From contig LSSL01000314.1 in assembly GCA_001953115.1 (NCBI GenBank), forward strand, positions 20,701-84,700: a stretch of DNA of 64,000 bases, in the 5' to 3' direction. The stretch's first letter is position 1. The number at the start of each line of letters is the position of its first letter. The DNA is from Smittium mucronatum (Eukaryota; Kickxellomycota; Harpellomycetes; Harpellales; Legeriomycetaceae). The notes beneath the pieces are model-generated. The model was not told where the DNA came from. It was given only the letters and a program-made list of their open reading frames with translations, and ran no database searches. The position numbers and the translations under genes were made by a program. Shown here in pieces: positions 13,601 to 26,429 of the stretch.

Positions 13601-14443
13601 GGAATTTTTCAGCAAAAATATCCAATATAAAAACTACTTGAATCAATCAGGGGTGGGGTTATGCGGAATTTATTTACCCAAGTAAAATTTGATACAAAAA
13701 CTAATTAAAAAATTTTTAAAAAAGATTTCTGCTAAATTCCACTCCGTTGCTCTAGATGCTCTGTACACGCTTTAAATCTAGAGTTTAGATATATCTATAT
13801 ATTGCATTAGGAAGTGTTATCTAAAAAAAAAAATTCTATTCCTCATATTTCTAACGCATAATTTATACAATCGTGATTTATATAAATTTTAGACAAGTTT
13901 TTATTTCCATTAAATTGGCCTTCTCCAAATATTCAACCCAATCATACTTTTTGTTAGTTTGGAGCAAAATTTTCATCTTCACCATAATAGCAATAATCCT
14001 ATTAATCATAATAAATCGGTTAATATCGAATATTCATTGGGATATATAAATCAGATATTTCCTAAAACTACTTTTTAGTTGAAAATCCGATTTTTCTACA
14101 TATTTATTGATTAGATTTTGGAATTTTCGAAAGCGAATGCCGATTCCTTGTACGGGATAATGGATTAATCATACCTATTACAGTTTGATAAATTAAACTG
14201 ATTTTTGGGAATTTAAAGAAAAGAAAGAAAAATGTGTAGACCTAATATATTTCTAGAGTAATTGAAAATAAACGAATAACAAAAATTGTATTTTTGCTTT
14301 TAAACACAGATAGAACAAGAGGTTAAAAAAAAGTTCAGTTTTTCTTTAAAAACGGTTAAGGCGAAAAATAAAAACAAGAAACATTAAATCCAAATATTGA
14401 TTATAAAAGTTAAAAAAAAAAAAGTGTTTCGAAAAATAATTAT

Positions 14444-17400
14444 TTATATTCCCAAAGATTTGAACGATTCGATAACGCTGGAAACCGCTGCAATATCTTC
14501 TTCGTAACCTTGGATCTTTGAATTGTTATTTTCTTTAACTTCTGGCTTGGTTTTCTCATATCCTGGAGCAGTGGTTTTAGATAATAGCTTGTCAAGAAGT
14601 TCCTTGGTTTTGGAAATTTTCTTTTCAAGGCGACCAACTTCAGCTTCAATATCAATCTGACCTTTCACAAGTAAGAGAACATTTACGCTTGTGGAAATGA
14701 CACTAATAGCGCATCCTGCTGGAACCTCGTCCGTAGGTTCAAGAACATTCATAGAACTACATCCTTTAACCATTCCTACAATAGTATTGGTAAATTGTCG
14801 GTATAATTTAACTTCAGATTCTTGTTTGCATGAAACAAAAAGACTAGCATTTGAATTTATGGAGTAGTTAACCATCAATGATCTGGATGCCTTAATTACA
14901 GAAAGAATATTGTCGAAATCAACTGAAAGTTCGTTATCGGACAGCTCCTGATGAGAAATAGGGAAGTTGGCGATTGTTATGGATGGAGTAGAATCACCTG
15001 CTCTTCGAGGTAATCTTTGCCATAATTCTTCAGTAATGAAGGGCATGAAGGGGTGAAGCATCAATAGACCTTGATCCAAACAAGTGTATAAAGTATTCAA
15101 ACTGGATGCTATTTCCTTTTCACCTACAACATACTTGGTATATTCGATATACACATCACATAGCTCATATAACCAAAAAGAGTATACAGCAGAAGTGGCA
15201 GCCATAAAGTTCATTTCTGTCAAATAGCGGTTCAACTCTGTTACAGCAAAATTAAGTTTATTTAAAATCCATTTATCTGCAGCCGATTCGTTACCAGTAA
15301 GTTCTTGCTTTGAAGAGGGCGAAAATTCTGGCCCCAGCTTTAGCAAAGCAAACCTAGTAGCATTCCAGATTTTGTTACAAAACTTCCTATAACCTTCAAT
15401 CCTGAGTACATCCAAATTTAGATCACGACCAGTGGAAGTGTAAGCACACATTGCAAAACGAAGAGCATCAACACCACATTCTGGGATGCCGTTGGGGAAG
15501 TCTTTTTGCTGACCAGTAGTTGCAATTTTGAGTTCCTTGGGGTCCAAATTACCAACCATTAATTTATCGTGTAAACCTTGAAGAGATATTCCCTCAATAA
15601 CATCGATTGGATCTATTACGTTTCCAAGACTCTTACTCATTTTACGACCCTGGGCATCACGAATCATTGCGTGACAGAAAACCTTTGTGAATGGAAGCTT
15701 TCCTGTGAGATGTAGACCCAACATGACCATACGAGCAACCCAGAAAAACAGGATATCCCAACCGGTTTCATTAAGAGTTGTAGGATAAAGTTTTTGGAAA
15801 TCTAAAGTTTCTTCAGGCCAGCCGAATATAGAAAATGGCCAGAGACCAGAAGAAAACCAAGTATCCAAAACATCGGGATCTTGTTCCAAAACAAATGTTT
15901 TTCCGGGGAATTTAGCAGATGCTCTTTGTTTGGCTTCATTTTCGTCTCTTCCGCAAACCCAAAAGTTGCTATCATCAATACTGCAATTTTCACCGTCAAT
16001 ATTGACAAAGTAAGCAGGAATTCTGTGGCCCCACCATAGCTGTCTAGAAACACACCAATCATTTATTTTGCCTAGCCATCTAAACCAGTCGCCTTCAGAC
16101 ACTTTAGGAATAATCTGGAGTTCACCAGAGGTTACGGCATCCATAGCAGGTTTGGCTAGAGTTTCACAACTGACATACCATTGGGGTTTAATAACGGGCT
16201 CGATTACATCTTTGGATTTGGAGCAAACAGGAATGGTCATTGCGTGACTTTTAATGTCAACTAACAAGCCGAGACTCTCGAGTTCTTTAATTATTTCCTT
16301 CCTAACGTCAAAGCGTTTTGAGCCCTTCCATCTCCCAGCATTCTCGTTAAATGTACCATCATCGTTAAGAATGTTTATAAATTCCAAATTATGTCTATTT
16401 CCGACTTCATAATCGTTGAAATCATGGGCAGGGGTGATTTTGACAGCACCAGTACCAAACTGAGGATCCACAGCTTCGGAATCCGTGATGATAGGAATAC
16501 GTCTATTATTGAAGGGGTGAATGACAAATTTCCCATGTAAATGCTTATATCTATCGTCATCAGGATGAACAGCTACAGCAGTGTCTGCAAGCATTGTTTC
16601 AACACGAGTAGTGGCAACAGTAATTTTCTCATCAGAGCCCTCTACTTGATAGTTGAATAAAACCAAGACACCAAACTGAACCTTTTCATCATATCCGGGA
16701 ACGGATATATAGGTTTTGCCAGACAATTCGATATTTTCGACTTCTAAATTACTGAGAGCAGTATTAAAATAAACACACCAATTAACTAATCTTCTAGCAC
16801 GATACATGATGCCCTCATCCCACAATCTAACAAAAGTTTCGGCAACAGCTTTGGATAGTTGTTCATCAAGAGTAAAGCGTTCTCTAGACCAATCGTAGGA
16901 ACCACCTAGACGGCGTTTTTGAATTCCTATTTGGCTTCCATATTCGTCTTTCCATTCCCAAACTTTCTTGATGAATTCATCTCTACCTAAATCATGTCTG
17001 GTAACCTTGCCATTTTGCCACAATTTTTTTTCAACGACAGATTGAGTAGAAATTCCGGCATGATCGCTTCCAGGATTGAGTAGAACAGTGAGACCTTTCA
17101 TTCTGTTCCAGCGGGCTAGACAATCTTGGATAGAGACACCAAGGGCATGACCTATATGAAGTTTACCGGTTACATTTGGAGGAGGAATAGCAACTACGAA
17201 TTTTCCGGCGGGCAAGATTTGACCATCTTCGGTAAATTTAGGTTCAAAGTATTTTTCTTTAACCCACCAATCGTACCATACGCTTTCAACTAGAGAAGGT
17301 TCATAACTGTCGCGAATATCCTCGGACAAATCCTTTTTTTGGCCAGGAATGAAATCAATCTTTGGGAGAGATTTTTTAGTGGGGGCAGGAGGCTTTGAAG

Positions 17401-17705
17401 CCTTTTTTTTAGTGGAAGGGGCAGATGAAGCAGAATCTTGGGGGATCTAAAGAAAGATTGGAGAAAAAAAAAAGATAAAAAGAAATGAATTAGGAAAAAG
17501 AGAAGAATAAGCTGAATAATATATTTAAACAAGTAGGTTGTGAATATAGATCAAATACCTTAGATTGTTTAGCTAAGAATTTTTCCATTTTGGCTCTTCG
17601 CTTAGCCTCATTTTTATCCTGATTCTTAGATTTGGCAGCAGCAGAATCTACAGAAGTGATGGGAGCTTCGGGGATAGTGGCAGCAGAAGGTTTATCGCTT
17701 TCCAT
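14444..17705 (-). CDS. VAS1: Valyl-tRNA synthetase (two exons)
   Basis: Class I aminoacyl-tRNA synthetase charging tRNA-Val. By my reading exon 1 is 17559-17705 (ATG at 17705, 49 codons) and exon 2 is 17446-14444 (TAA at 14444). The 112-nt intron has a GTATTT donor and TTTAG acceptor, and the joined protein has about 1049 residues, usual for a eukaryotic ValRS. Seen: a P-P-P-N-V-T-G-K-L-H-I-G-H signature (HIGH, near residue 146), a CP1 editing domain with G-T-G-A-V-K-I-T-P-A-H-D, an R-Q-L-W-W-G-H-R-I-P block, K-M-S-K-S near residue 651, and a C-terminal anticodon-binding domain with a terminal coiled coil. The first about 85 residues are Lys/Ala/Ser-rich like the tRNA-binding extensions of fungal cytosolic ValRS. 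No clear mitochondrial presequence is seen at this ATG. Fungi commonly make both cytosolic and mitochondrial enzymes from one gene; whether that holds here is not visible. Confidence 0.96.
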
Positions 17706-18400
17706 TGTGAGAATTCGAACAGAGAAAGAAAATTAGGATAAGTACGATTGAGACCGTATTGAAGAAAAGGCAGCTATTTATTGAATCAACCCGCAGAATT
17801 TCATAAAAGTAAATCCAAATCTGTTTTTAGATCAGTAATAATAGGTCATGTTTGAAGACAGCCTTTCCTTTGTTGTCAGTAATCCTAAATTTACATCTCT
17901 TTAACCAATAGAATTGAATATTAGATATTATTGACAACCCTTTTCTCGACGCCAAAATAACTAATGAATCGATTTAATTTGTCATATTAGACCTCACTAG
18001 TACAAAAGTGGTCACTGGCCAATTAACGAGCTTATTTTGCAAGCTGAGTCGTCAATAATGCCACTAATTGTGTCTAAACGTCAATACAGATCATTTGGAT
18101 TTTCCAGTAACATTCTGTGAATAAATTTTTTTTTGATAAATCAACGATAATACGAGCAATTTTATTTAGGCTAGTTGCAAAATTCAGCCATGTCGAATAA
18201 AAACAAGTCGATTTGTTCAAATGGTTTCCACTTTGTATAGTATTGGGTAAATTTACTAATAGCATTCAAATCAGCCCAATACCTAAAATACCGAGCTATG
18301 GTTTAAGGGCTCAAGTGATTTATCTACAGGGGCGTATTCGTACTGAAATTCCACTGCTGCTGCTCTGTATTGGGTAAGGAAAAGTGTCAAGGTATCAAAA
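17706..18400. other. 5' flank of the valyl-tRNA synthetase gene
   Basis: Presumed promoter and 5' UTR region of the minus-strand ValRS gene. No coding potential or definite promoter motif was identified. Confidence 0.4.
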
Positions 18401-21400
18401 AATTCGTGTAAAGGAAATTATGCTCATCTGAATTGTAGTCTGTGCAGTCTGCTGTTTTGTCCGCACTAGCAGCCAATGCTCTGCCAGCCAAGCAAGGTCT
18501 GAATTTAGCAGCTTTTGACGCAGGGCTGTGGCAGGAATATAGACTGCTTATAACGTGAGTTTACTGATGTCAAGCTCAATCCATGACCGGATATTTTCTC
18601 AGCCATCCCAGCCTGCCTGAAGCTATCTTAGCTGAGATGAATATAATGTTATTATTGACTCTAATTTCCCTTAGGCAATCGGCCGGTAGATCGACAGAGG
18701 AATCTATTAGATCTGAGGATATCAATCTTATCCATTCTTTGAAAGTTTATTTTTTTACTAGTGTTATCTGCCAATAAAATCACGTAACTAATAAAAATTC
18801 ATTAGAAAATTCCAACAATGGTAATTTAGGAATCCAAGCATTCAATTAATGCGACGATGCCAAAGCTCGTTTGTTCTATTGGTTATTTTCATTATTTTGA
18901 TGATAGAATCAACCTTGTATGGATGGGTAGAGGAGTCCTATCATTGAATTTTATTGTGAGATAATGTCATTAAAAACTACACTAAAAAAACATCAAAAAA
19001 GACGTATAGAAAAGACTATTATCCTAACTACAATAAGCCCCTCTGCCGGACTACCGGCTGCGTACCTACGGGAAAATGGTGCAATCTACCAACCACCAAA
19101 TAATATCCTGGCATTGCTTCTAGTATGCTGGATGGCTGAGGCTTTACGGGTTATAAATCAAGTCCGTTTTAAACAAGAAAAAGCTCAGCGACCTTTTGGG
19201 ATTTTATTTTAAATATTTCTTCGAGAGGAGAAATAATAAGCGCCTTTATTTTTTTTTTGATAAAGCTAGTAGAAAATTCTATAGCCAATAAAAGTGGTGA
19301 ATTAAATAAGCTAATAAAATCCGTTATATGTTCTGTGAATTACATGTTAGTCATATCTTTTCTTTTGAAAATGTGATTTATCAGCAAAAACACTTTTGGA
19401 CACTTTTGTAGTTATAAATACCGAGTAAAGCGGTGGTTCCAGAAAAAGATATAATAATAAATAGGTCAACTGAACAGGCTAATATTATTTTGTATTAAAG
19501 TATTTAACAGAAGGAACAAGTTTTCCGATTTTTTTCCAACCCAGATCTCGGTTACCGACTTGGCTGTTTATCCAAAGCTTATGAAAGCTCTTCTATCAAA
19601 CAGATAGGACCTATTCATGCCTCTACCGAGTGGATAAGAGTACAAGAGCACTATATACCTCTTTAAAAAGAATAGTTCTATTAAATATAACTTATCATTA
19701 AATAAAACTTCAAAATAAGTGACATTAAATAAAGTAGACTCGGCTATATATGTTATACAGCCAGATCTAAATCAGGCTAGAATTCCGATATAATCTTTTT
19801 TTTACATCGCAGAACACAGCAAAACTCTGGTATTAATACCACCAAAGACCCTAAAGTTTCTTTTTCTAGCACTATGATGGCCCTCTTCTCAGAAACCACC
19901 GCAACTTTAACCCAAGAAAGATATGAAAACTCTCACAGGTAAATATTATTTTACGAAAACTGACGCGAATTATCCCATCAAAATATAATCACTTCCGCAA
20001 AAGAAAAAATAAGTACTATACTAGTAAAGAAGTTTAAAGTAAAAATGCTGTGAGTTCAGCTCTTTCCCAAGCTCTAATGAAATACATCCCAAAGTTAGAT
20101 ATGCAGCAGAATTGTTAAGCTCCTTACAGCGGTGCTTCAACAATAAGCAGGCCTATTAATGACCGAAAGACAATTGACCGCACGTTGAATTCCCAAGGAA
20201 TTGGTATCTGACTCGAAAAAGGATCTCTGAAGATATCTCTACCGGTCCTCCGATGATATTTCGTTTATATATCCCAAACAGGTGTGTTAAAATACCAACA
20301 GATGACCTATTGGTAATTTAAAAATAAAAGTTAGGTATCAAACCCACAATCAAGATCCTAATGTCTACGAAATCGAAATAATCGTTGGCAGAAAAAAAAA
20401 CTGGGCCGATTTTTGAGCGAAATTCCCCATTCTGTTTTAAACCTGTATTTTCTCAGTTGAAGATTTTGACTTTTTTTTGCGTGTTGATTCCTCTATTAAA
20501 GTGGCTAGCTTCTCATAAGCATAGGTAAAAATGCAATTTGGTCCCAGAGAAAATGACTAATTCTCGTGGATGATGAGACATCTCTATTATCACAAAGAAC
20601 TATATTTGAGTTATAGAACCGAAATCACGCTTTAAATAAAGCTGATATTTCATTATTTCCAAGAAAAAAGGTTTCTTGCAATCTTTATTTGATCAAAAGG
20701 ATATAAAATTGATATCCGATGAGATTTAATCGTATACTGAAACTCTGAAACTATTTTACGGTATGGCAATGGATAAGATCGATTCGCTTACCTATACCGG
20801 TAGGCTACTTTTTTCGTATAAACTGGAGCACAAGAAATTAAGAAAGTATTTGTTATTCTAACAAGGCATTTGGATATTCCAGTTTCAGGCTCTCCAGTTC
20901 ATGCTCTTTCTGAGTCCAATGAATTTTGCCAAGATTATGGGGATCATTCTGGGCTAGATCAGATCGAAAGGAATAAAAATTTTAGCCACTATAGGGGATA
21001 TTATAACAATGGTAAAAATAAGAAAACTACTTTAAACCAAAGCTCTCTTAGTCTTATCCAAGCTATTAACTCTTATCACAGGCTTAACCTAGGTAAGCCA
21101 CTAGGACACATTATCTTAAATGATCGCTCATATTTGTTTGGCCAAAAATACAAGGTAAACTCCTCTCAAGGGGTCTCAGAACAAGATCAGTGAGGTAAGG
21201 AAAGAGTAATTAAGATACTGAGGATCGTCCAGATGACATTGATAATTCTGTCTAGATCTATTGGAACAACTAAATGGATGAATATTGCTGTGCTTCCAGG
21301 AATAATAATGCTATGCCTTCTTCTTTTAATTATAAAATTACCCTGACCAACTGTAAACTATGGAAATTAATAGTATAGCTATTAGGACCGGCTATAAAAT

Positions 21401-21760
21401 ATTATTTATTTTGGAGTAATTGGCTGATACCATGAAGCTTATACTTTCTATTTACCGAGTATCTATATTTGCATGTATTTAAGGGTTTCATTCTGGAGAA
21501 TCTTGATGAGATCGGACTCATACTCAGGCCTATAATATCAGCAGGGGGTAAAGATATGCATCAAAGTTAAGGAGATACAGAAAGTTCTATATGAACTTGG
21601 ACTCAGTAAATTATCTGGTATATCTTTGTGCTCTATACAGAAAATACAGTCACTATGTCTTATATCAGAGAATTTGGAAGCAAAAACTATCCTAAGATTT
21701 AAATATATCAGAAAGAATATGGAAAAAACGCCTGAAGACAATCCTAGACATCAGGTAACT
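18401..21760 (+). pseudogene. Decayed coding-like tract, possibly retroelement gag relic
   Basis: Less AT-rich than its flanks, with several coherent but interrupted peptide stretches on the plus strand. Examples: about 18440-18555 (with L-P-A-K-Q-G-L-N-L and W-Q-E-Y), about 19551-19620 (V-T-D-L-A-V-Y-P-K-L-M-K-A-L followed after a stop by D-L-F-M-P-L-P), and 20870-21193 (107 codons containing S-H-Y-R-G-Y-Y-N-N). The 19551 stretch resembles the 'YPxLxxAL...DFFRxPL' region I associate with gag-like ORF1 of fungal DIRS-type elements. The Arg/Gly/Tyr/Asn patch would fit a gag C-terminus. No reverse transcriptase core was found here. Assignment is tentative. Confidence 0.35.
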
Positions 21761-23901
21761 TATATTCCGTCGTTATGAGCTCTGTGAACATGCAAAGTTC
21801 GATATTTTTTCATAAATAAATTTGTTAGCCATGAAATATAATAGTGATGCAGAATTTGGTATAAAGACCGTAAACATTGAATTTTTTTGCTTCATAGATA
21901 AAAAAAGGTATAAAATCAGTTTAGCTGGTTATCAGACTGAATATCGGTGGTTCTAAATTCTCTAAGACTCATCTGGTCTAATTGTGCCATTCTTCGCTGA
22001 TTTCTAGCGTGGGATTTGATGCATCAGATGTTTCGTAAAATAAGCAGAGAAATATTTACAAATAAATTAGTTAAGCCGATGTGCTAGTCTCCGATATATT
22101 TTATAGCTGTAATAGCTCTTTAACATCGACCAATTTTTTTAAAAGCTAATAAAGTGGTTCCTGGTCCAAAATACGAAAATATCCATTCTCTCTAAAAAGA
22201 ATATTTGAATTGATTTCTTGGAGGAAAAACATCATTTAATAATACGAAAGATCTCATAAATATTGTAGAAGGCCTTTTACTTTCAAAAAAAAAAAAGTTT
22301 CGGACGTGGATCTAAGTAAAAATATACAAAAAGGTGATTTCTAGACTTATTAATATAAAATTATATTTCATCTAATATATCCGCCATGTAGGTAATTTAA
22401 TTCCTAACATAGATTTACACCGATAAAAGTTGTAAATATATTTGATAAAAGCATACAGGCAAGCTTTTTCACAATCATCAAAAAGAGCTATATGACTTTT
22501 ACTTCACAAAATATTTTCTGTGTTTACAAAGGTACTAGATGACACGTTTGCTAAACCTTTCATTTGCCCAATGCAGATATTTAACCTGTTCTTATTTATT
22601 TAAATAATGAAATAAAAACTCGTAAAACTAATAAAAAGCAAATAATATTCAAGCTATGCAAGCCACTGCCAGTCATTCGAGGTCTAATTTATGCGAAAAA
22701 ATGTAAGGAATAAAAATATTAACCTTTTAATATTATTAAGTAGGAAGTATTAATAACATGGATGCTTAAATAATAATATGAATTTTTTTAAGGTAATATG
22801 AAAAAAAAAAGATTCGAATCCATAAGAATAATTGCACAGGAATATAATTTTTTTTAATAAACGGATAAAACTCCCAAATTTTCAAAATACCACCATTTTC
22901 CACATACTACTTTATTATTGTTGAAATGAAACCTGCTTATGCGCTAAAGCCGATCTCTCTAAATTTTCGAATACATAAATTTTCAGAGAAAGAAGTAAAA
23001 AAAAACTTGGATATAGAATTCGACAGCACCTTTTCACCCTTTCTGGTTATTATGAACATTTAATATGTATATCAGCGTAGAAGCCCAAAATCTAAGCTTA
23101 AGGTAAGACTTATTAAGTTTTAACTTTATTAAACATATTTTTGTAGTTTTAATTCACTTTTAAACCCAAAACTCTATTTAAACCCATTTTGAAACTTCAT
23201 TAATAGCTTCAAATCTAGAAATCCAAATCGAATAACCTATAGTTTAGAGTTTTTTTGTTTAACGGGAAATTAACTATATATTTCTAAACGAATAAAATCC
23301 TAAAACCCCTAACCACTAACTCAGTATATCAGTTTACTTCTATTAGAAAATTGGATCAAATTGAGGCATAGGATCAAGTAATAATGTTTCAGGTTTTGAT
23401 ATTTACAACATTAGCTTATAATAAACCTACTTAAATACAAAAATGAAGGTATTTAAAATCTGAATAACATTTTAGATATCAATTCTATTCTATGTTAGCT
23501 ACCAACAAGTCCTACTTGCGAGAATATTTGATTAATTTTTTTTTTCGTTTGCAAAAATGCATTACTAATATATTAAATAAACATGAATAAATATGTATTC
23601 TGAAAATTATTTGTAATTTATTTGAAATTTTTTTCATGGTTAATAAATCATTTAATGAATCAAGTTTATGTCGAGACAGTTGTTTGAAGTTATTTTTTTG
23701 TCCAACTGCAAAATTTTCTTTTTAAAAAAATTTCTATACTGATACAACCACTGTTTTTAGTATGTACAAGATTTATTATCCATATTAGAATTTTTTTTCT
23801 TTCGATTTTAAAAAAATCTCAGCAAGAAAAATGATATGAATACCACCTTCGAATTACATCTTTTGCATAAATAAATGTATATTTTTTGGAAAAGATAGTT
23901 A
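21761..23901. other. AT-rich intergenic DNA
   Basis: No supported gene; stops crowd all frames. Confidence 0.5.
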
Positions 23902-24640
23902 CAGGGGTTTCCAAATCTATGGAGCCTTTTTTCTAAACCAACCATATCTCTTTTTCAGAAAAACGACCTTTTTTTACAAATCAATTGAAACTTTCTGTCA
24001 TGATAACAAAGCTTTTTTTTTTTTCATTCCAATAGAACCTTATTTTATAAAAGTCAAAATTATTCTTTAGAGAATAGGGCGTAATTATTAGAAAATTTGT
24101 CTAATGATCAGTCCCATTATTCCATAAATTTTTGGGTTAAATAATTTCCAAAGTACTTTTAAATTACACTTTTCTATTACCGATTTATCTTTACTTTGCC
24201 TAGCACTGGTGTAACTTTTTCCAAATATAACTTTTTACATAATCAGTAATTTAATTAACGAAAATTTTCCCTAGCTACTTTTGTGAATTATATTATAAAA
24301 TTATAAGTGTGAAAGTGAGACAAATAAATTAAATGACTATTTATAATCTCACTAATCTGGTTTATTTTTATTTTTTGTCACAATGGAAAAAAATAATGGA
24401 AAGTTAAGAATATTTGAGAAAGCTGAAAAATCTGAAAAATAATTTAAAAATTAACCAGTGTTATAACCCCTAGAATTTTTTTAAAATAAAAATATTTATA
24501 AAAATCATATTGCAAAAAATTGCTAACTGAACAGCCCATTATATTTTCACTGTTTCTCAAAACCCGTTTATGAAAATTATACAAAACAACGATTTAAATT
24601 TTGGGAACTTTAATTGATGGCATTCATTAACTTCGCAGAC
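23902..24640 (+). repeat. Left inverted arm of the large foldback element
   Basis: At least 700 nt long, pairing with the arm at about 26430-27190. Similarity is patchy inside but runs in order across the whole arm. Confidence 0.7.
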
Positions 24641-25334
24641 GAAATATTCCCGTTTAAAAAATTTAAACCCAATAAAAATATCTAAATGTAATTATTTATG
24701 AGGATCTAAATAATTGTAATTAAAATTATGAATTTTCACTTTCAAGTTAATAATAAAATATATTATTTATGATACTTATTTTTTTTAAAAAAAAAACAAT
24801 AATTAAAATGCAATCATAAATAATTAGAATATTTTACTTTCAAAAGTTTATTTCTTTATATTTTTTAAAAATATATAAAAGCTTGCTTTAAGTTAATTGG
24901 TCAATTAAAATAAAATTTGCAATTAAAATATGCAATTATATATTATAAAAAACTCATCTAAATAAAATATAAAGTAAAAACGAGTATTTTTCAAAAATCG
25001 GGCTCCCTGTTATTTTATTAGTAACACCAAGTAATACCCAAAACTTCTAGCGAAAATAGTCTAAATAAAAATAATGCTAATAAAAAAACAACAGCCAGTA
25101 AGGGTATAGTATATCTTTTAGTTCCAAAATAAGAAAATCGAAAATATAAAATTGCTATTTCTGTAGAATTATGCCTATGTAAATCTGTTTTCAGGACATT
25201 ATGTTTCAATCATTTCTCAGAAAAAAGGAAAAGAGAAAAAATGAAAAATGAAAATCGATTTATCCTTTATAATTAGTTCTTTTGTAAATTGATTTTTTAA
25301 CTTTTTATAAATGAAAATTGCCTTGGAAAATGTT

Positions 25335-25700
25335 GCAATTTTAACACCTCAATCATCAATATATCGTATTATCGGTGAAATTGGATATTCATGGAAAGAT
25401 CTAGTTTGAATTATGATTGAAATGATCAGCCAAAGAATTTTAAATTTTAAACAAGTATTTTGCAGAGAAGTTAAAAAAAATCATAATGAAAATACGTTTT
25501 AATTAAATAAAACTGTTATAATTTAAATTTATAAAGAATCTATGAATATTGCTATGGATATAAAATCTGTAAATCATGTGAATTTAAATAAAGACGGAAA
25601 TATTCATATATTTATATTTATGGGACATCGTGTTACTGTAATGAAACAATCAGTTCAATACTTATAATAAGTATTTATCCAAACATATTGCAGCTTCAGA
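25335..25700 (+). pseudogene. Possible decayed transposase fragment inside the large foldback
   Basis: Plus-strand translation gives short coherent runs: S-S-I-Y-R-I-I-G-E-I-G-Y-S-W-K-D-L (about 25355-25406), then after stops R-I-L-N-F-K-Q-V-F, then N-I-H-I-F-I-F-M-G-H-R. The first run is like the helix-turn-helix that precedes the catalytic core in IS630/Tc1/mariner transposases. No intact DDE/DDD triad can be assigned and several stops are present. Low confidence; the location between long TIRs is the main support. Confidence 0.3.
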
Positions 25701-25709
25701 ACTGTAATT

Positions 25710-25868
25710 GGTCTCTCAAAACGTGAGAAACATAAATATGAAAGCTTAGTCATGATGGAATGGCTAAGCTTTTCAACCTGTTTCATTTCCACCTTTTTAT
25801 GGTTTAACTAATATCTTCGGTTTATCTTTTTAATAAAAAATCTTATTCTCGCTAAACCTGTTCATTAC
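25710..25868 (-). repeat. Three-copy 110-160-bp repeat, copy A
   Basis: The minus-strand reading matches 53579-53740 (+) closely and 52680-52800 (+) more weakly. Shared core is AACA(A/G)GTT(G/A)AAAAGCTTAG, preceded by an AT-rich stretch and a CTGTAATGA(A/T)CAGGTT block, and in copies A and C followed by 'catga...tatttat.tttctc.cgttttgag'. Broken peptide readings are also shared (K/E-Q-V-E-K-L-S-H), so it may be a piece of a decayed element ORF. Confidence 0.6.
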
Positions 25869-26429
25869 AGTTACTATATTGGCAAAAAAACCCTATAATA
25901 TAATTTTTTTTTGATTTTTTTAAAGATCGAAATTAATTCCGGTATTAGGTGGAAAAAATCTTATAAATATGTAAAATTCAACATTTCGAAAATAAAAAAA
26001 GGTATAGTTAATAATTCCCTCTTATGGTATTTTTTTCAAATTCTTACCTGCATATTTAACCGAGTTAAATATGATGGAAGTTTTTCAAGCAGTGAAATAA
26101 AATCATCTATATACTCAACCTAGGGCAAAAAATTATGAAATGGTAAAGAAAAAGTTAATCTAAACTATCAATCTTTCAAAAGCGATTAATAATTATATGC
26201 CAAATAAACGAGAAAAAATTTGGATATTTAAAAATTAAAACAACCATTTAAATATTAAATATTGTATTATTTAAAATAAAAAGATGGAATTATAAAAAAA
26301 AAATCTCATATATTCTGAGTCACTTTTAAAAATAAAATTTAAAATTATATTGACAAGAAAATAATTAAAATCCTATAATTGCTTATTTTTAAAATTTACA
26401 ATGGGAGTGATAAGTAAACGAAATTAATG

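Larger units (their letters stand above)
5781..14443. other. Long AT-rich stretch without supported genes
   Basis: About 8.7 kb with no open frame of note on either strand, no splice-joined coding pattern that I could see, and abundant A/T homopolymers. It contains an (ATA)n/(AATA)n microsatellite and a short hairpin, listed separately. Confidence 0.6.

Noticed and set aside
18321..18335. TA-CAGGGG at 18319-18326 as another foldback tip
   Set aside because: Sequence after CAGGGG (CGTATTCG) does not continue the family tip and no inverted partner was seen.
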